Below are positions 26,080-35,076 of a DNA stretch of 64,000 nucleotides, in pieces. Source of the DNA: Bacillota bacterium. Lineage in GTDB: Bacteria; Bacillota; Clostridia; Christensenellales; SZUA-584. The notes below the pieces were generated by a model. That model had not been told where the DNA came from, ran no database searches, and was given only the letters and a program-made list of their open reading frames with translations. The stretch lies in the NCBI GenBank assembly GCA_023416745.1, contig JAEZHF010000089.1:1-64000 (forward strand), read 5' to 3'. A program made the translations under genes and the position numbers. Within the stretch, counting starts at the first letter, position 1. Each line of letters begins with the position of its first letter.

Positions 26080-26248
26080 ACAGGGCCCCGTGCATGCCGT
26101 GTCAAGCGCCAGTGCGTTTTGTTTGAAAGAAACACGGGGATTTGTATCAAATAAACACTTTGCTCTTTTAATTTGAGGGTTTTTCGTCTATAATATATAT
26201 AATATTGTAGACAATAAACCAACTGTTTTAGACAAGGAGAAAATTCAC

Positions 26249-26494
26249 GTGCTGCATATTGGCAAAGATGCGATGGTGCCTTTAAAGGACGTCATCATGA
26301 TACTCGACTACAAAGAGGCGATGACAAACGACGATACACATAACTATTTAAAGAAGCTGGGCGACAGCGCCCATAACATCTATCTCGATGAGTACAACAT
26401 CAAGTCGGTGGTGGTTGCGCGCTTTCTGGAGAAGTACTTTATTTATTATTCCCCGATATCGTCTGCCACACTGTATAAACGGTCAAAAATTTAA
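26249..26494 (+). CDS. remB: RemB/YaaB-family regulator (DUF370)
   Basis: An 81-residue protein of the extracellular-matrix regulator family, small DNA-binding proteins known from Bacillus. The N-terminal MLHIGKDAMVPLKDVIMILD and C-terminal YYSPISSATLYKRSK match RemB, whose end is SPLSSSTLKKR. GTG at 26249 follows AAGGAGA. It sits 35 nt before gyrB, the conserved Firmicute position between recF and gyrB, although recF is missing here. The middle (about 25-50) is longer and unlike Bacillus. Confidence 0.82.
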   Translation: MLHIGKDAMVPLKDVIMILDYKEAMTNDDTHNYLKKLGDSAHNIYLDEYNIKSVVVARFLEKYFIYYSPISSATLYKRSKI

Positions 26495-26529
26495 AAATTT
26501 CTTATAGATTTGAAAAGAAGGAGTCAATC

Positions 26530-28440
26530 ATGTCAGACAACATAGCGAACAGCTGCTACGACGCGTCACAGATTCAGGTGCTGGAGGGTCTTGAACCTGT
26601 GCGCAAGCGGCCGGGCATGTATATCGGTTCCACCGATGTGCGCGGGCTGCACCATCTGGTCTACGAGATCGTTGATAATTCCATCGACGAAGCGATGGCG
26701 GGCTACTGCGACCAGATTACCGTGACATTGCGCAAGGACGGCAGCGCTTGCGTGGAGGATAACGGGCGGGGCATACCCGTGGGCATACAACAGCAGACGG
26801 GCAAGTCTGCGCTGGAGGTGGCGCTGACGATACTGCATGCAGGCGGAAAATTCGGCGGAGAAGGGTATAAGGTGTCCGGCGGTCTGCACGGTGTGGGTCT
26901 GTCAGTGGTCAATGCGCTGTCCGAGCGTCTCGTTGCGACGGTGAAGCGCGAGGGACATGCGCATGAGATGAGCTTCTTTCGGGGCGCGCCCGATTGTGAT
27001 ATACAGGTTGTGGGCGACACGGGGGAAACGGGTACAATGGTATGCTTCTGGCCCGATCCGGAGATATTCGAAACGGTGGAGTTTAGTTACGATACACTGA
27101 AAACCCGACTGCGGGAGCTGGCTTTTTTGAACAAAGGCTTAAACATCTGCCTGGTTGACGAGTGCACCGGTCAGAAGGCCGACTACTGCTTCGCGGGCGG
27201 CATTGTGGAGTTCGTCAAATACCTGAACAAGAACAAGCAGACGCTGCATTCCGAGCCCATTTACTTCAGCGTCGAGAAGGATTCGATCAGCGTTGAAATC
27301 GCGATGCAATACAACGACTCGTATAACGAAAACATCTATACATTTGCTAACAACATCCCCACACACGAGGGCGGTACGCATCTGATGGGCTTCAAGTCCG
27401 GCCTGACTCGGGTGATGAACGACTATGCCCGGCGGTTCAACCTGATCAAGGAGAAGGATGTAAACCTGTCCGGCGAGGACATCCGCGAGGGGCTGACGGC
27501 CATCATCAGCGTGAAGATACGCGAACCTCAGTTTGAAGGACAGACCAAGACCAAACTGGGCAACAGCGAGGTGCGCCCCATGGTGGACTGCGCGCTGGGC
27601 TCAGAACTCAAAGCCTTTCTGGAGGAGAACCCGTCGGTGGCGCGCGAGATTTTGGGCAAATGCCTGGTGGCTCAGCACGCGCGGGAGGCCGCAAGAAAAG
27701 CGCGCGAGCTGACCCGGCGCAAGTCCGTGCTGGAGAGCACCACGCTGCCCGGCAAGCTGGCCGACTGCTCAGAGCGTGACGCCAGCCTGTGCGAGATATT
27801 CATCGTGGAGGGCGACAGCGCGGGCGGCAGCGCCAAACAGGGGCGCGACCGCCGGTTTCAGGCAATACTCCCGCTGCGCGGCAAGATATTGAACGTGGAG
27901 AAGACGCGGCAGGACCGGGCACTGGCCAATGCGGAGATACGCGCGATGGCGACAGCCTTCGGCGCAGGGATAGGTGAGGACTTCGACGTTGAGAAGCTGC
28001 GCTACAACCGCATCATCTGCATGACAGACGCCGACGTGGACGGGAGCCATATCCGCATCCTTCTGCTGACGTTCTTCTACCGCTATATGCGGCAGCTGAT
28101 CGAATCCGGCCATGTATATATCGCGCAGCCGCCGCTATATAAGGTTGCCAAAAACAAGACGGAAAAGTATGTATACAGCGATGAAGCGCTGGAGCAGTAT
28201 CTGGCTGAGATCGGCAAGGACGGAATAACGATTCAGCGGTACAAAGGCCTTGGTGAGATGAACCCAGAGCAGCTGTGGGACACCACGATGGATCCTGCGA
28301 ACCGGACGCTGCTGCAGGTGTCGCTGGAGAACGCGATTGAGGCTGAAGAGATATTCACGATATTGATGGGCGATGCGGTGGAGCCGCGGCGAGAGTTTAT
28401 CGAGCAGAACGCCAAGCTGGTCGTGAATCTGGATGTTTAA
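26530..28440 (+). CDS. gyrB: DNA gyrase subunit B
   Basis: The ATPase subunit of gyrase, which introduces negative supercoils with GyrA. The 636-residue protein has the GHKL ATPase with EIVDNSIDEA, DNGRGIPVG and GGLHGVGLSVVN. The TOPRIM domain has EGDSAGGSAKQGRDR (about 428-442) and DADVDGSHI. The Asp of EGDSAGG is retained; the Lys of Escherichia PLKGK is Arg here, as in many Gram-positives. ATG at 26530 follows AAGGAG. It is followed by gyrA after 3 nt. Confidence 0.97.
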   Translation: MSDNIANSCYDASQIQVLEGLEPVRKRPGMYIGSTDVRGLHHLVYEIVDNSIDEAMAGYCDQITVTLRKDGSACVEDNGRGIPVGIQQQTGKSALEVALTILHAGGKFGGEGYKVSGGLHGVGLSVVNALSERLVATVKREGHAHEMSFFRGAPDCDIQVVGDTGETGTMVCFWPDPEIFETVEFSYDTLKTRLRELAFLNKGLNICLVDECTGQKADYCFAGGIVEFVKYLNKNKQTLHSEPIYFSVEKDSISVEIAMQYNDSYNENIYTFANNIPTHEGGTHLMGFKSGLTRVMNDYARRFNLIKEKDVNLSGEDIREGLTAIISVKIREPQFEGQTKTKLGNSEVRPMVDCALGSELKAFLEENPSVAREILGKCLVAQHAREAARKARELTRRKSVLESTTLPGKLADCSERDASLCEIFIVEGDSAGGSAKQGRDRRFQAILPLRGKILNVEKTRQDRALANAEIRAMATAFGAGIGEDFDVEKLRYNRIICMTDADVDGSHIRILLLTFFYRYMRQLIESGHVYIAQPPLYKVAKNKTEKYVYSDEALEQYLAEIGKDGITIQRYKGLGEMNPEQLWDTTMDPANRTLLQVSLENAIEAEEIFTILMGDAVEPRREFIEQNAKLVVNLDV

Positions 28441-28443
28441 GGG

Positions 28444-30942
28444 GTGAGAGGATTGGATGAGAACAGAAAGGCGATAATGCCTGTCGATATAGAGAAGGAG
28501 ATGAAGACATCGTTCATCTCGTACGCGATGGCCGTCATCATCAACCGCGCGCTGCCCGACGTGCGCGATGGTTTGAAGCCGGTGCACCGGCGCATACTGC
28601 ATTCGATGGGCGAGCTGGGAGTGACGCCCGATAAACCATTCCGAAAAAGCGCGCGTATTGTGGGCGACGTGCTGGGTAAATACCATCCGCACGGTGATTC
28701 GTCCGTTTACTTGGCGATGGTGCGTCTGGCGCAGGATTTCTCCACACGGCACCTGCTGGTGTCCGGTCACGGCAACTTCGGCAGCGTGGATGGCGACGCA
28801 CCGGCGGCCATGCGTTACACCGAGGCCAGAATGTCGCCCATGGCGATGGAGCTGATGCGCGACATCGAAAAGGACACAGTGGATTTTTATCCCAACTTTG
28901 ACGAGACGCTGATGCAGCCCTCGGTGCTGCCCTCCAAGTATCCCAATCTGCTGGTGAACGGCACGGGCGGCATCGCGGTGGGCATGGCAACCAACATACC
29001 GCCGCACAACCTTGGCGAGACGATCAATGCGGCGATCCAGCTGATCGATGACCCGGATGCGACAGTGGACGACCTGATGCAGCACATTAAGGGGCCCGAC
29101 TTTCCCACGGGCGGCATTGTGATGGGCATGGCGGGTATTTCACAGGCGTACCGCACAGGACGCGGCAAGATTGTGACGCGCGCCAAGGCGGAGATCGACG
29201 AGTTTAAGGCGGGACGGCAGCGCATCATCGTCACCGAGATACCGTATCAGGTGAATAAGGCTGCGCTGATTATGCGCATTGCCGAGCTTGTGCAGGAAAA
29301 GAATATCGAAGGGATATCGGACATACGCGATGAGAGCGACAAGAGCGGCATGCGCATCGTCATCGAGCTGAAGAAGGATGTGAACGCCAGCGTCATACTG
29401 AACCGGCTGTACAAGCACACGCAGATGCAGGATACTTTTGGTGTGATTATGCTGGCGCTGGTGGACGGCGAACCGCGCGTGCTCAACTTAAAAGAGATCC
29501 TGTATCACTACTTGGAGCACCAGAAGGTTGTGATCATCCGCCGGACGAAGTTTGATCTGGAACGGGCGGAAGCGCGGGCGCACATACTGGAAGGCCTGAT
29601 CATCGCACTCGATAACATCGACGAGATTGTGGAGCTGATCAAGAAGTCGCCCGATGTGCCCACCGCCAGAGAGGGCTTGATGACACGTTTTAGCCTCTCG
29701 GACAAGCAGGCGCAGGCGATACTGGAGATGCGGTTGCAGCGCCTGACCGGCCTGGAGCGTGACAAGATCGTTGCGGAATATGAGAAGCTGGTGGAGCGCA
29801 TCGCTTACCTGAAAAAGATATTGGAAACACCTCAGATGGTGCTGGACATCATCAAGGAGGAGATGACCGAGATACGCGACAAATACGCGGACGCGCGCCG
29901 CACCGAGATCACTTTCTCCGCCGACGACATCGATCTGGATGAGCTGATACAGGAGGAGGAGATGGTGGTGACGCTGACGCACTTCGGGTACGTCAAGCGC
30001 ATCCGTTCCGACGCTTATCGCGCGCAGAAGCGCGGCGGCAAGGGCGTGACCGGCCTCACAGCCCGTGAAGAGGATTTTGCGGAACACGTGATGGTGACGT
30101 CCACACACAGCAACCTGCTGTTCTTCACGAATCAGGGGCGCGTGTACCGCCGTAAGTGCTACGAGCTGCCCGAAACGGGACGACAGGCGAAGGGTACGGC
30201 CATCGTGAACCTCCTCAATCTGGACGGCGGCGAGAAGGTATCCGCCGTGTTCCCGGTAACGGATTTTGGCGGTGACACGATGCTGGTGATTGCCACGCGG
30301 GACGGTTATATCAAGAAGACGCTGGCGTCTGAATTCAGCAACATCCGCCAGAACGGTTTGATTGCGATTGGCCTTCGGGAAGGGGATGAGCTGATTGGCG
30401 TGCTGGAAACCAGCGGCAAGGATGAGCTGATACTGGGCACGGCACAGGGCATGTCCATCATGTTCCGGGAGGAGGATGTGCGCGACATGGGCCGAACCGC
30501 GATGGGCGTGAAGGCAGCGGCGCTGCGCGAGGGTGACAGCGTGGTGGGTATCGACATCGTACGCGAGGGCGGCGATGTGCTGGTGATATCCGAAAACGGC
30601 TACGGCAAGCGGACACCGCTGACGGAATACAAGATACAGCGGCGCGGCGGGATCGGCATCAAAACGCTGAATGTGACGGACAAGACGGGCGACATGTGTT
30701 CGCTCATCGTGGTGGACGGCACCGAGGACATCATGCTGATCAACGACGCAGGCATCATCATTCGTACACGCGTTCCCGAGATATCCGTGTACGGCCGCGA
30801 TACGCAAGGGGTGCGGCTGATGAATATTGGCGAAGACTCCCGCGTGGTGTCGGTGGCTTTGGCGCCGCCGGATGAAGGCGAGGATGAGCTGGCAGAGGGC
30901 GAGAACCCGGCAGAGGAGAACCCCGTGGAGATTAAGGAGTAG
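28444..30942 (+). CDS. gyrA: DNA gyrase subunit A
   Basis: The DNA-breaking and wrapping subunit. The 832-residue protein has catalytic Tyr125 in AAMRYTEARMS and the C-terminal GyrA-box KRGGKG near 523-528, which separates gyrase from topoisomerase IV. In the quinolone region the sequence is HPHGDSSVYLAM, with Ser86 kept and Leu90 where Escherichia has Asp87. Three starts are possible: GTG 28444, TTG 28453 (GGGGTG six bases before it) or ATG 28477. All keep the core. The gene is 3 nt after gyrB. Confidence 0.95.
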   Translation: MRGLDENRKAIMPVDIEKEMKTSFISYAMAVIINRALPDVRDGLKPVHRRILHSMGELGVTPDKPFRKSARIVGDVLGKYHPHGDSSVYLAMVRLAQDFSTRHLLVSGHGNFGSVDGDAPAAMRYTEARMSPMAMELMRDIEKDTVDFYPNFDETLMQPSVLPSKYPNLLVNGTGGIAVGMATNIPPHNLGETINAAIQLIDDPDATVDDLMQHIKGPDFPTGGIVMGMAGISQAYRTGRGKIVTRAKAEIDEFKAGRQRIIVTEIPYQVNKAALIMRIAELVQEKNIEGISDIRDESDKSGMRIVIELKKDVNASVILNRLYKHTQMQDTFGVIMLALVDGEPRVLNLKEILYHYLEHQKVVIIRRTKFDLERAEARAHILEGLIIALDNIDEIVELIKKSPDVPTAREGLMTRFSLSDKQAQAILEMRLQRLTGLERDKIVAEYEKLVERIAYLKKILETPQMVLDIIKEEMTEIRDKYADARRTEITFSADDIDLDELIQEEEMVVTLTHFGYVKRIRSDAYRAQKRGGKGVTGLTAREEDFAEHVMVTSTHSNLLFFTNQGRVYRRKCYELPETGRQAKGTAIVNLLNLDGGEKVSAVFPVTDFGGDTMLVIATRDGYIKKTLASEFSNIRQNGLIAIGLREGDELIGVLETSGKDELILGTAQGMSIMFREEDVRDMGRTAMGVKAAALREGDSVVGIDIVREGGDVLVISENGYGKRTPLTEYKIQRRGGIGIKTLNVTDKTGDMCSLIVVDGTEDIMLINDAGIIIRTRVPEISVYGRDTQGVRLMNIGEDSRVVSVALAPPDEGEDELAEGENPAEENPVEIKE

Positions 30943-31095
30943 CCAGGGAGGCCTTGCATAACGGGATAAGCTGCGGCGCAAAATGTCAGCAGCGGGCCTT
31001 TAAGAGCATGGTCTGAGCGGCATCAGCCGGGGCTGGGATAGAATGTGGACAACTCTCTGATTGCGTGGAGGGAATACAATATTTCATATGAGCTA

Positions 31096-31124
31096 TTGCA
31101 TTATTATACCATATGTTGTACAAT
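31096..31124 (+). promoter_or_regulatory. Promoter upstream of small ORF and solute-binding protein
   Basis: TTGCAT (31096-31101), 17-nt spacer and TACAAT (31119-31124). It would give a leader of about 150 nt before the solute-binding protein. The 340-nt gap after gyrA has no other clear signal before it. Confidence 0.55.
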
Positions 31125-31146
31125 GCGAGCTAGGCAGAGGCGACAT

Positions 31147-31236
31147 ATGTATATGAGACGCCAAGAGGTCATAATGCGTATTCCTTCAGATTTAGTCGAT
31201 TTGCACGTAGAGGGGGACTTACAGAAATTATATTGA
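31147..31236 (+). CDS. Candidate small ORF or leader peptide
   Basis: A 29-codon reading frame, beginning MYMRRQEVIM and ending EGDLQKLY, starts six bases after AGAGG and 22 nt after a good promoter. Its 3' part lies between arms of a 10-bp inverted repeat (TATTCCTTCA at 31179-31188 with TGAAGGAATA at 31234-31243), and the stop codon is inside the right arm. It could be a leader peptide for the downstream gene or a small protein. No family is recognised, and it could be chance. Confidence 0.35.
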   Translation: MYMRRQEVIMRIPSDLVDLHVEGDLQKLY

Positions 31237-31254
31237 AGGAATATGCCGGGATTC

Positions 31255-31274
31255 GGGGAGGCGTAAGCCTCCCC
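31255..31274 (+). other. GC-rich hairpin with GUAA tetraloop before the solute-binding protein
   Basis: GGGGAGGC-gtaa-GCCTCCCC forms an 8-bp stem closed by a GNRA-type loop. It ends 10 nt before the first ATG of the next gene, where the ribosome would bind. There is no T-run, so it is more likely a translation-control or RNA-stability element than a terminator. Confidence 0.55.
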
Positions 31275-31284
31275 CGTTTCACTG

Positions 31285-32181
31285 ATGGCAGGGGCAAAAG
31301 GCTTGAAATACAGAAGAAGACGTTTTCTGCTGCTGAAAAGAAAGCACATTAGAATCATCATCATCATATTGGCCGTGGTTATCGCGGCGGCTGTGATCAT
31401 TGCTGTGACGTCAACGAACCGCGTCCGCTCCGTTAAACAGCTTGCCATTGAGGCCATCGAGAATAAGGGCGTGATCAGCATCGGTCTACGGGGCGATATT
31501 GGCACGCTTTGTACTTTCAACGAAAAAACTGGCGAATTTGAAGGGCTGGAAAAGGATGTGGCCGACGAGATTGTCCGCCGGCTTTTTCCTGACGGCATCG
31601 TTGTGAATTATGTTAAAGTGAACTCTGAGACAAAGGATGCACAGCTTAAGCTGGGGAATATAGACATGACGCTGGGTGCGACGGTGAACGCGGAAAAGAG
31701 CGGCATTGCGTATTCGTCGCCGTTTTTTGCGGACGCTAGCGCGCTGCTGGTTCAGGAGGGCGGCGTGGGCAGCTCGGCACAGCTGAACGGGAAAGCGGTT
31801 GGCGTGGTGCAGGGCTCGCTTGTGGATAAAGACAGTGAAGACGATGAAGACATCAGCGTACTGCAGGAATACCTTAAGAAGCAGGGCGTTGAGGTGACCG
31901 TGAACAGGTACGCTTCATATCCGGAAGCGATTGACGGACTGCGGAACAACACCGTCGCAGCGGTGTGTGCCAGTGAAATTAACCTGAAGCTGTTTGGCAT
32001 CAAGGGGATGCTGGTGCTGCCCGACCGGTTTTTGCCCAGCCGTTACTGTGTGCAGGTGATCAAGGATCAAAGCACTTTGGCCGATGTGATCAGCGATGTG
32101 ATTGCTGAGATGAGAAAGGACGGCACGATGGACGCGCTGGTTTCCAAGTGGAAGCTGGTGGACTATTCAGCGTTGGACTGA
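31285..32181 (+). CDS. Membrane-anchored solute-binding protein, family 3
   Basis: A 298-residue protein with a strongly basic start (RRRRFLLLKRKH), a membrane helix at about 29-45 and a type-3 extracellular solute-binding fold. Landmarks are ENKGVISIGLRGD, GEFEGLEKDVADEI, DMTLGATVN, YSSPFF and GKAVGVVQGS. The family binds amino acids for ABC import, but no permease or ATPase gene is near, so it is an orphan or a sensor. ATG at 31285 lacks a ribosome-binding site because the hairpin is there. TTG at 31303, after AAAAGG, is an alternative. Confidence 0.85.
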   Translation: MAGAKGLKYRRRRFLLLKRKHIRIIIIILAVVIAAAVIIAVTSTNRVRSVKQLAIEAIENKGVISIGLRGDIGTLCTFNEKTGEFEGLEKDVADEIVRRLFPDGIVVNYVKVNSETKDAQLKLGNIDMTLGATVNAEKSGIAYSSPFFADASALLVQEGGVGSSAQLNGKAVGVVQGSLVDKDSEDDEDISVLQEYLKKQGVEVTVNRYASYPEAIDGLRNNTVAAVCASEINLKLFGIKGMLVLPDRFLPSRYCVQVIKDQSTLADVISDVIAEMRKDGTMDALVSKWKLVDYSALD

Positions 32182-32197
32182 CAGTATACAATTGTTA

Positions 32198-32222
32198 GCC
32201 GGGTGCGCTTAGCCCACCCGGC
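32198..32222. repeat. Palindromic hairpin before nadE
   Basis: GCCGGGTG (32198-32205) pairs with CACCCGGC (32215-32222) around a 9-nt loop. There is no T-run. The rest of the 150-nt gap is GC-rich with no gene. Confidence 0.5.
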
Positions 32223-32332
32223 ACGGCTTTGCGAAGTACCGAGCGCTTATTTGCGTCAGGAATGAGGCGTAAGCGAACAAAGCTGAAAAAACTGGAGGCA
32301 AGACGAAGGCTTGACTCCAAACCGGAGGTTTT

Positions 32333-34240
32333 ATGAAAAGCGGACTGATCAGAGTGGCCGCCGCGGTGCCCGAGGTGGCGGTGGGCAACCTGAAGAAAAA
32401 CAAGGCGCAGATTGACCGGATGATACGTGAGGCGGAGGAGAAGGGCGCGGCCATCGTGGCCTTTCCCGAACTGTCGCTGACGTCGTATACGCTGGGCGAC
32501 CTGTTCCGGCAACGTAACCTGCTGGAGAAAAGCGAGCAGGCGCTGCGCGAGCTGATGGACGAGACGAAGGACACGTCTGTGCTGACCGTCATTGGCATGC
32601 CGGTGGCGGCATCGGACAAGCTGTACAACACCGCTGTGGTGTTCCAATCGGGGAGGCTGCTGGGCGTGGTGCCCAAGGCGTACATTCCAAACTATTCGGA
32701 GTATTACGAGCAGCGGTGGTTTGCATCCGGCATCGACATTTCGGGGGAGACAGTGAAACTGGCAGGTCAGGAAGCGCCGTTTGGGTCTGACCTGCTGTTT
32801 GACTGCGAGACCATCCGTGAGCTGGTGCTGGGTGTGGAACTGTGCGAAGACCTGTGGGTGCCGTTTCCGCCGCACGCATATCAGGCGATGGCGGGTGCGA
32901 CGCTGTTTATCAACATATCGGCCAGCAACGAGCTGGCGGGCAAGAGCGAATATCGCGAGGAGATGATACGCCAGCAATCCGGCCGGTTTGTGGGCGGCTT
33001 CGTGTACGTATCCGCAGGGCCGGGGGAATCCACTACCGACACGGTGTTCGGCGGTCATGTGGTGATCGCGGAGAACGGCAACCTGCTGGAGAGCTCACCA
33101 AGGTTCCAGTTTGAAGCGCACATGAGCGTGACCGAGTTCGACCTGCATCGGCTGTCGCATGACAGGATACTGAAAAACACGTTTGTGGCGCAGAGCCCGG
33201 GCAAGCCATACCGGCGGATTAAATTCCGTGCGCAGGAGTCGGAGCCCAAGTTTCGGTACATCGATCGGATGCCTTTTGTGCCGGGCGGGCAGACGGCGCG
33301 TGACGCGCGATGCAAAGAGGTGTTTGATATTCAGGTGACGGCGCTGGCGAGGCGTATACGTCACACCAAATCGAAGACTATGGTGATCGGCGTGTCGGGT
33401 GGGTTGGACTCGGCGCTTGCGCTGATGGTGGCCACGCAGGCCGCGCTGCGCGCGGGACTTGATAAAGCTGCCGTTGTGGGCGTGGTGATGCCGGGATTCG
33501 GCAGTACGGAAGCGACACAGGAGCTCGCAAGACGGCTGGTAACGGCAACGGGCGCGACGCTGCGCGAGATCAGCATTGTGAATGCGGCGAAGGCACACCT
33601 TGAGGACCTGGGGCACGACGGCAAGGCGGACATCACGTACGAGAACGCACAGGCGCGGGAGCGCACGCAGGTGCTGATGGACATGGCAAACCAGCTGGGC
33701 GGGCTGGTGGTGGGCACCGGCGATTTGTCCGAGTTGGCGCTGGGCTTTTGCACGTATGCGGGCGACCAGATATCGATGTACGGCGTAAACGCGGGTGTGG
33801 CCAAGACGCTGATCAAGGAGATGGTGCTGTATGTGTCGCGCGGGGACAAAGCACTGAACGACATCGCCAAGGAGATCGTCGCGATACCGCCCAGCCCCGA
33901 ACTGCTGCCGCCTACAGACAAGGACGAGCGGCAGGATACGCAAAAGCAGATCGGGCCGTATGACGTGAACGACTTCTTCATGTATTACATACTGCGGTTT
34001 GAGATGTCTCCGAAGAAGGTGCTGCTGCTGGCCAGGCACGCGTATCCGGAATACACCGAGGGGCAGCTCAAAGAGCAGCTGCGGCAGTTTTACCGGCGGT
34101 TTTTCGCGTCGCAATTCAAGCGCTCGTGCATGCCGGACGGTCCTAAGGTGGGCAGCGTGTCGCTGTCTCCGCGGGGCGACTGGCGGATGCCCTCCGACGC
34201 GGAGAGCGAGACGTGGCTGTCGGAGCTGGACGAGGAATAG
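32333..34240 (+). CDS. nadE: Glutamine-dependent NAD+ synthetase
   Basis: Makes NAD from nicotinate adenine dinucleotide, ATP and glutamine-derived ammonia. The 635-residue protein has an N-terminal nitrilase-type glutaminase with the triad Glu46 (FPELSLTS), Lys115 (PKAY) and Cys171 (VELCEDLW). The C-terminal synthetase has the P-loop GVSGGLDSAL near 352-361 and GTGDLSELALGF. ATG follows CGGAGG. It is a single gene with its own terminator at 34276-34318. Confidence 0.96.
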   Translation: MKSGLIRVAAAVPEVAVGNLKKNKAQIDRMIREAEEKGAAIVAFPELSLTSYTLGDLFRQRNLLEKSEQALRELMDETKDTSVLTVIGMPVAASDKLYNTAVVFQSGRLLGVVPKAYIPNYSEYYEQRWFASGIDISGETVKLAGQEAPFGSDLLFDCETIRELVLGVELCEDLWVPFPPHAYQAMAGATLFINISASNELAGKSEYREEMIRQQSGRFVGGFVYVSAGPGESTTDTVFGGHVVIAENGNLLESSPRFQFEAHMSVTEFDLHRLSHDRILKNTFVAQSPGKPYRRIKFRAQESEPKFRYIDRMPFVPGGQTARDARCKEVFDIQVTALARRIRHTKSKTMVIGVSGGLDSALALMVATQAALRAGLDKAAVVGVVMPGFGSTEATQELARRLVTATGATLREISIVNAAKAHLEDLGHDGKADITYENAQARERTQVLMDMANQLGGLVVGTGDLSELALGFCTYAGDQISMYGVNAGVAKTLIKEMVLYVSRGDKALNDIAKEIVAIPPSPELLPPTDKDERQDTQKQIGPYDVNDFFMYYILRFEMSPKKVLLLARHAYPEYTEGQLKEQLRQFYRRFFASQFKRSCMPDGPKVGSVSLSPRGDWRMPSDAESETWLSELDEE

Positions 34241-34275
34241 ATAACTTGTACCCCGGAGGGGGATGAGAATCCTAT

Positions 34276-34318
34276 CAGGCAAACACCTTTTTCTTAAGGC
34301 ATTTGCCTGTCTTTTATT
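34276..34318 (+). terminator. nadE terminator
   Basis: CAGGCAAA (34276-34283) pairs with TTTGCCTG (34302-34309), followed by TCTTTTATT. Confidence 0.7.
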
Positions 34319-34349
34319 GGCTCGAAGTTATTATTGTACTATATGGCTG

Positions 34350-34943
34350 TCAGGGCTTTCGTGTCGGCAGGGTGTTCGGGGCATAGGGCTGTCGGGTGTA
34401 CCCGGTGTGCGGCGGCTCTGAACTGTCAGGCGGACCGGCAGACATATCCGGCGGCATGACCGCAGCAGGCGGATAGATTGGCGGGGGCGGATAATAACCC
34501 GGATGTGCGGCGGGATAATACCATCCTTGGGCAGCCGAGGGCAGAACAGGTTTATTTTTGGCCAGCACCCTGATGCCTCCGGTGAGCAGCAGCGCAGCGC
34601 AGGCGATGGTGTAGAGTAGGGTAAAAACAAGGATTTCAGTCAAGTCGTCTTCGCTGTCCGAGATGCCCATCATAACGCAGAGCATAATACAACCCAGTAA
34701 ATTCAGGCTGCCGGACGTAGTGAGCAGAACTCCGCCGTTACGGTTGTTCTTATTGAGCTGATGTGTACCGGCAAAGGCGAGAATCAGGGCTGACAGCAAA
34801 ATAATAATGTTTATTGACGAGAAGGCTTCAATCTCACTTTCCAGTCCGCCAAAGGAAAACAACAAACCGTGGGCGGTGAGTATGGCACCAACTAGACCGA
34901 GGGTGTATTCACTCATATAGGCTTTGAAGTAATTGTTTTGCAT
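34350..34943 (-). CDS. Four-helix membrane protein with proline-rich tail
   Basis: A 197-residue protein with hydrophobic segments at about 13-32, 43-60, 70-92 and 103-124. A cytoplasmic tail rich in Pro, Tyr and Gly follows (PPPPIYPPAAVMPPD). It is a paralogue of the 124-residue protein at 36183-36557: both start K-AY--E--LGL-GA/S and share AF/GFAGTxxL--N/GDxxGG-LL-TSG. DUF4064-like in layout; function unknown. ATG at 34943 follows GGAGG. A perfect inverted repeat GGAGAT-gat-ATCTCC lies just upstream at 34963-34977. Confidence 0.7.
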   Translation of the reverse strand: MQNNYFKAYMSEYTLGLVGAILTAHGLLFSFGGLESEIEAFSSINIIILLSALILAFAGTHQLNKNNRNGGVLLTTSGSLNLLGCIMLCVMMGISDSEDDLTEILVFTLLYTIACAALLLTGGIRVLAKNKPVLPSAAQGWYYPAAHPGYYPPPPIYPPAAVMPPDMSAGPPDSSEPPHTGYTRQPYAPNTLPTRKP

Positions 34944-34962
34944 CAGGTTTTCCTCCGGATGG

Positions 34963-34977
34963 GGAGATGATATCTCC
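34963..34977. promoter_or_regulatory. Inverted repeat upstream of the proline-tailed membrane protein
   Basis: GGAGAT-gat-ATCTCC, 20 nt before the start codon at 34943. It may be an operator or an mRNA hairpin. Confidence 0.4.
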
Positions 34978-35030
34978 TACAGGATATAACAGCGGCGGCG
35001 GTTTTGCAACGGGAAGACGGCCAGCGGCAA

Positions 35031-35058
35031 TAAAAAAGCGGCTCGCTGCGGAGCCGCT
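35031..35058 (-). terminator. Terminator of the 35077-35496 gene
   Basis: On the minus strand AGCGGCTC-cgcagc-GAGCCGCT is followed by TTTTTT. Confidence 0.85.
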
Positions 35059-35076
35059 CTTCATGACTGATTGCGG

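Noticed and set aside
25899..26222. N-terminal extension of purL
   Set aside because: The frame is open but AT-rich, contains promoter-like sequence, and the family start with a ribosome-binding site is at 25898.
19374..31834. Perfect DnaA boxes inside the MltG-like gene (about 19375) and the solute-binding gene (about 31825)
   Set aside because: Single isolated boxes within coding sequence, expected by chance over this length.
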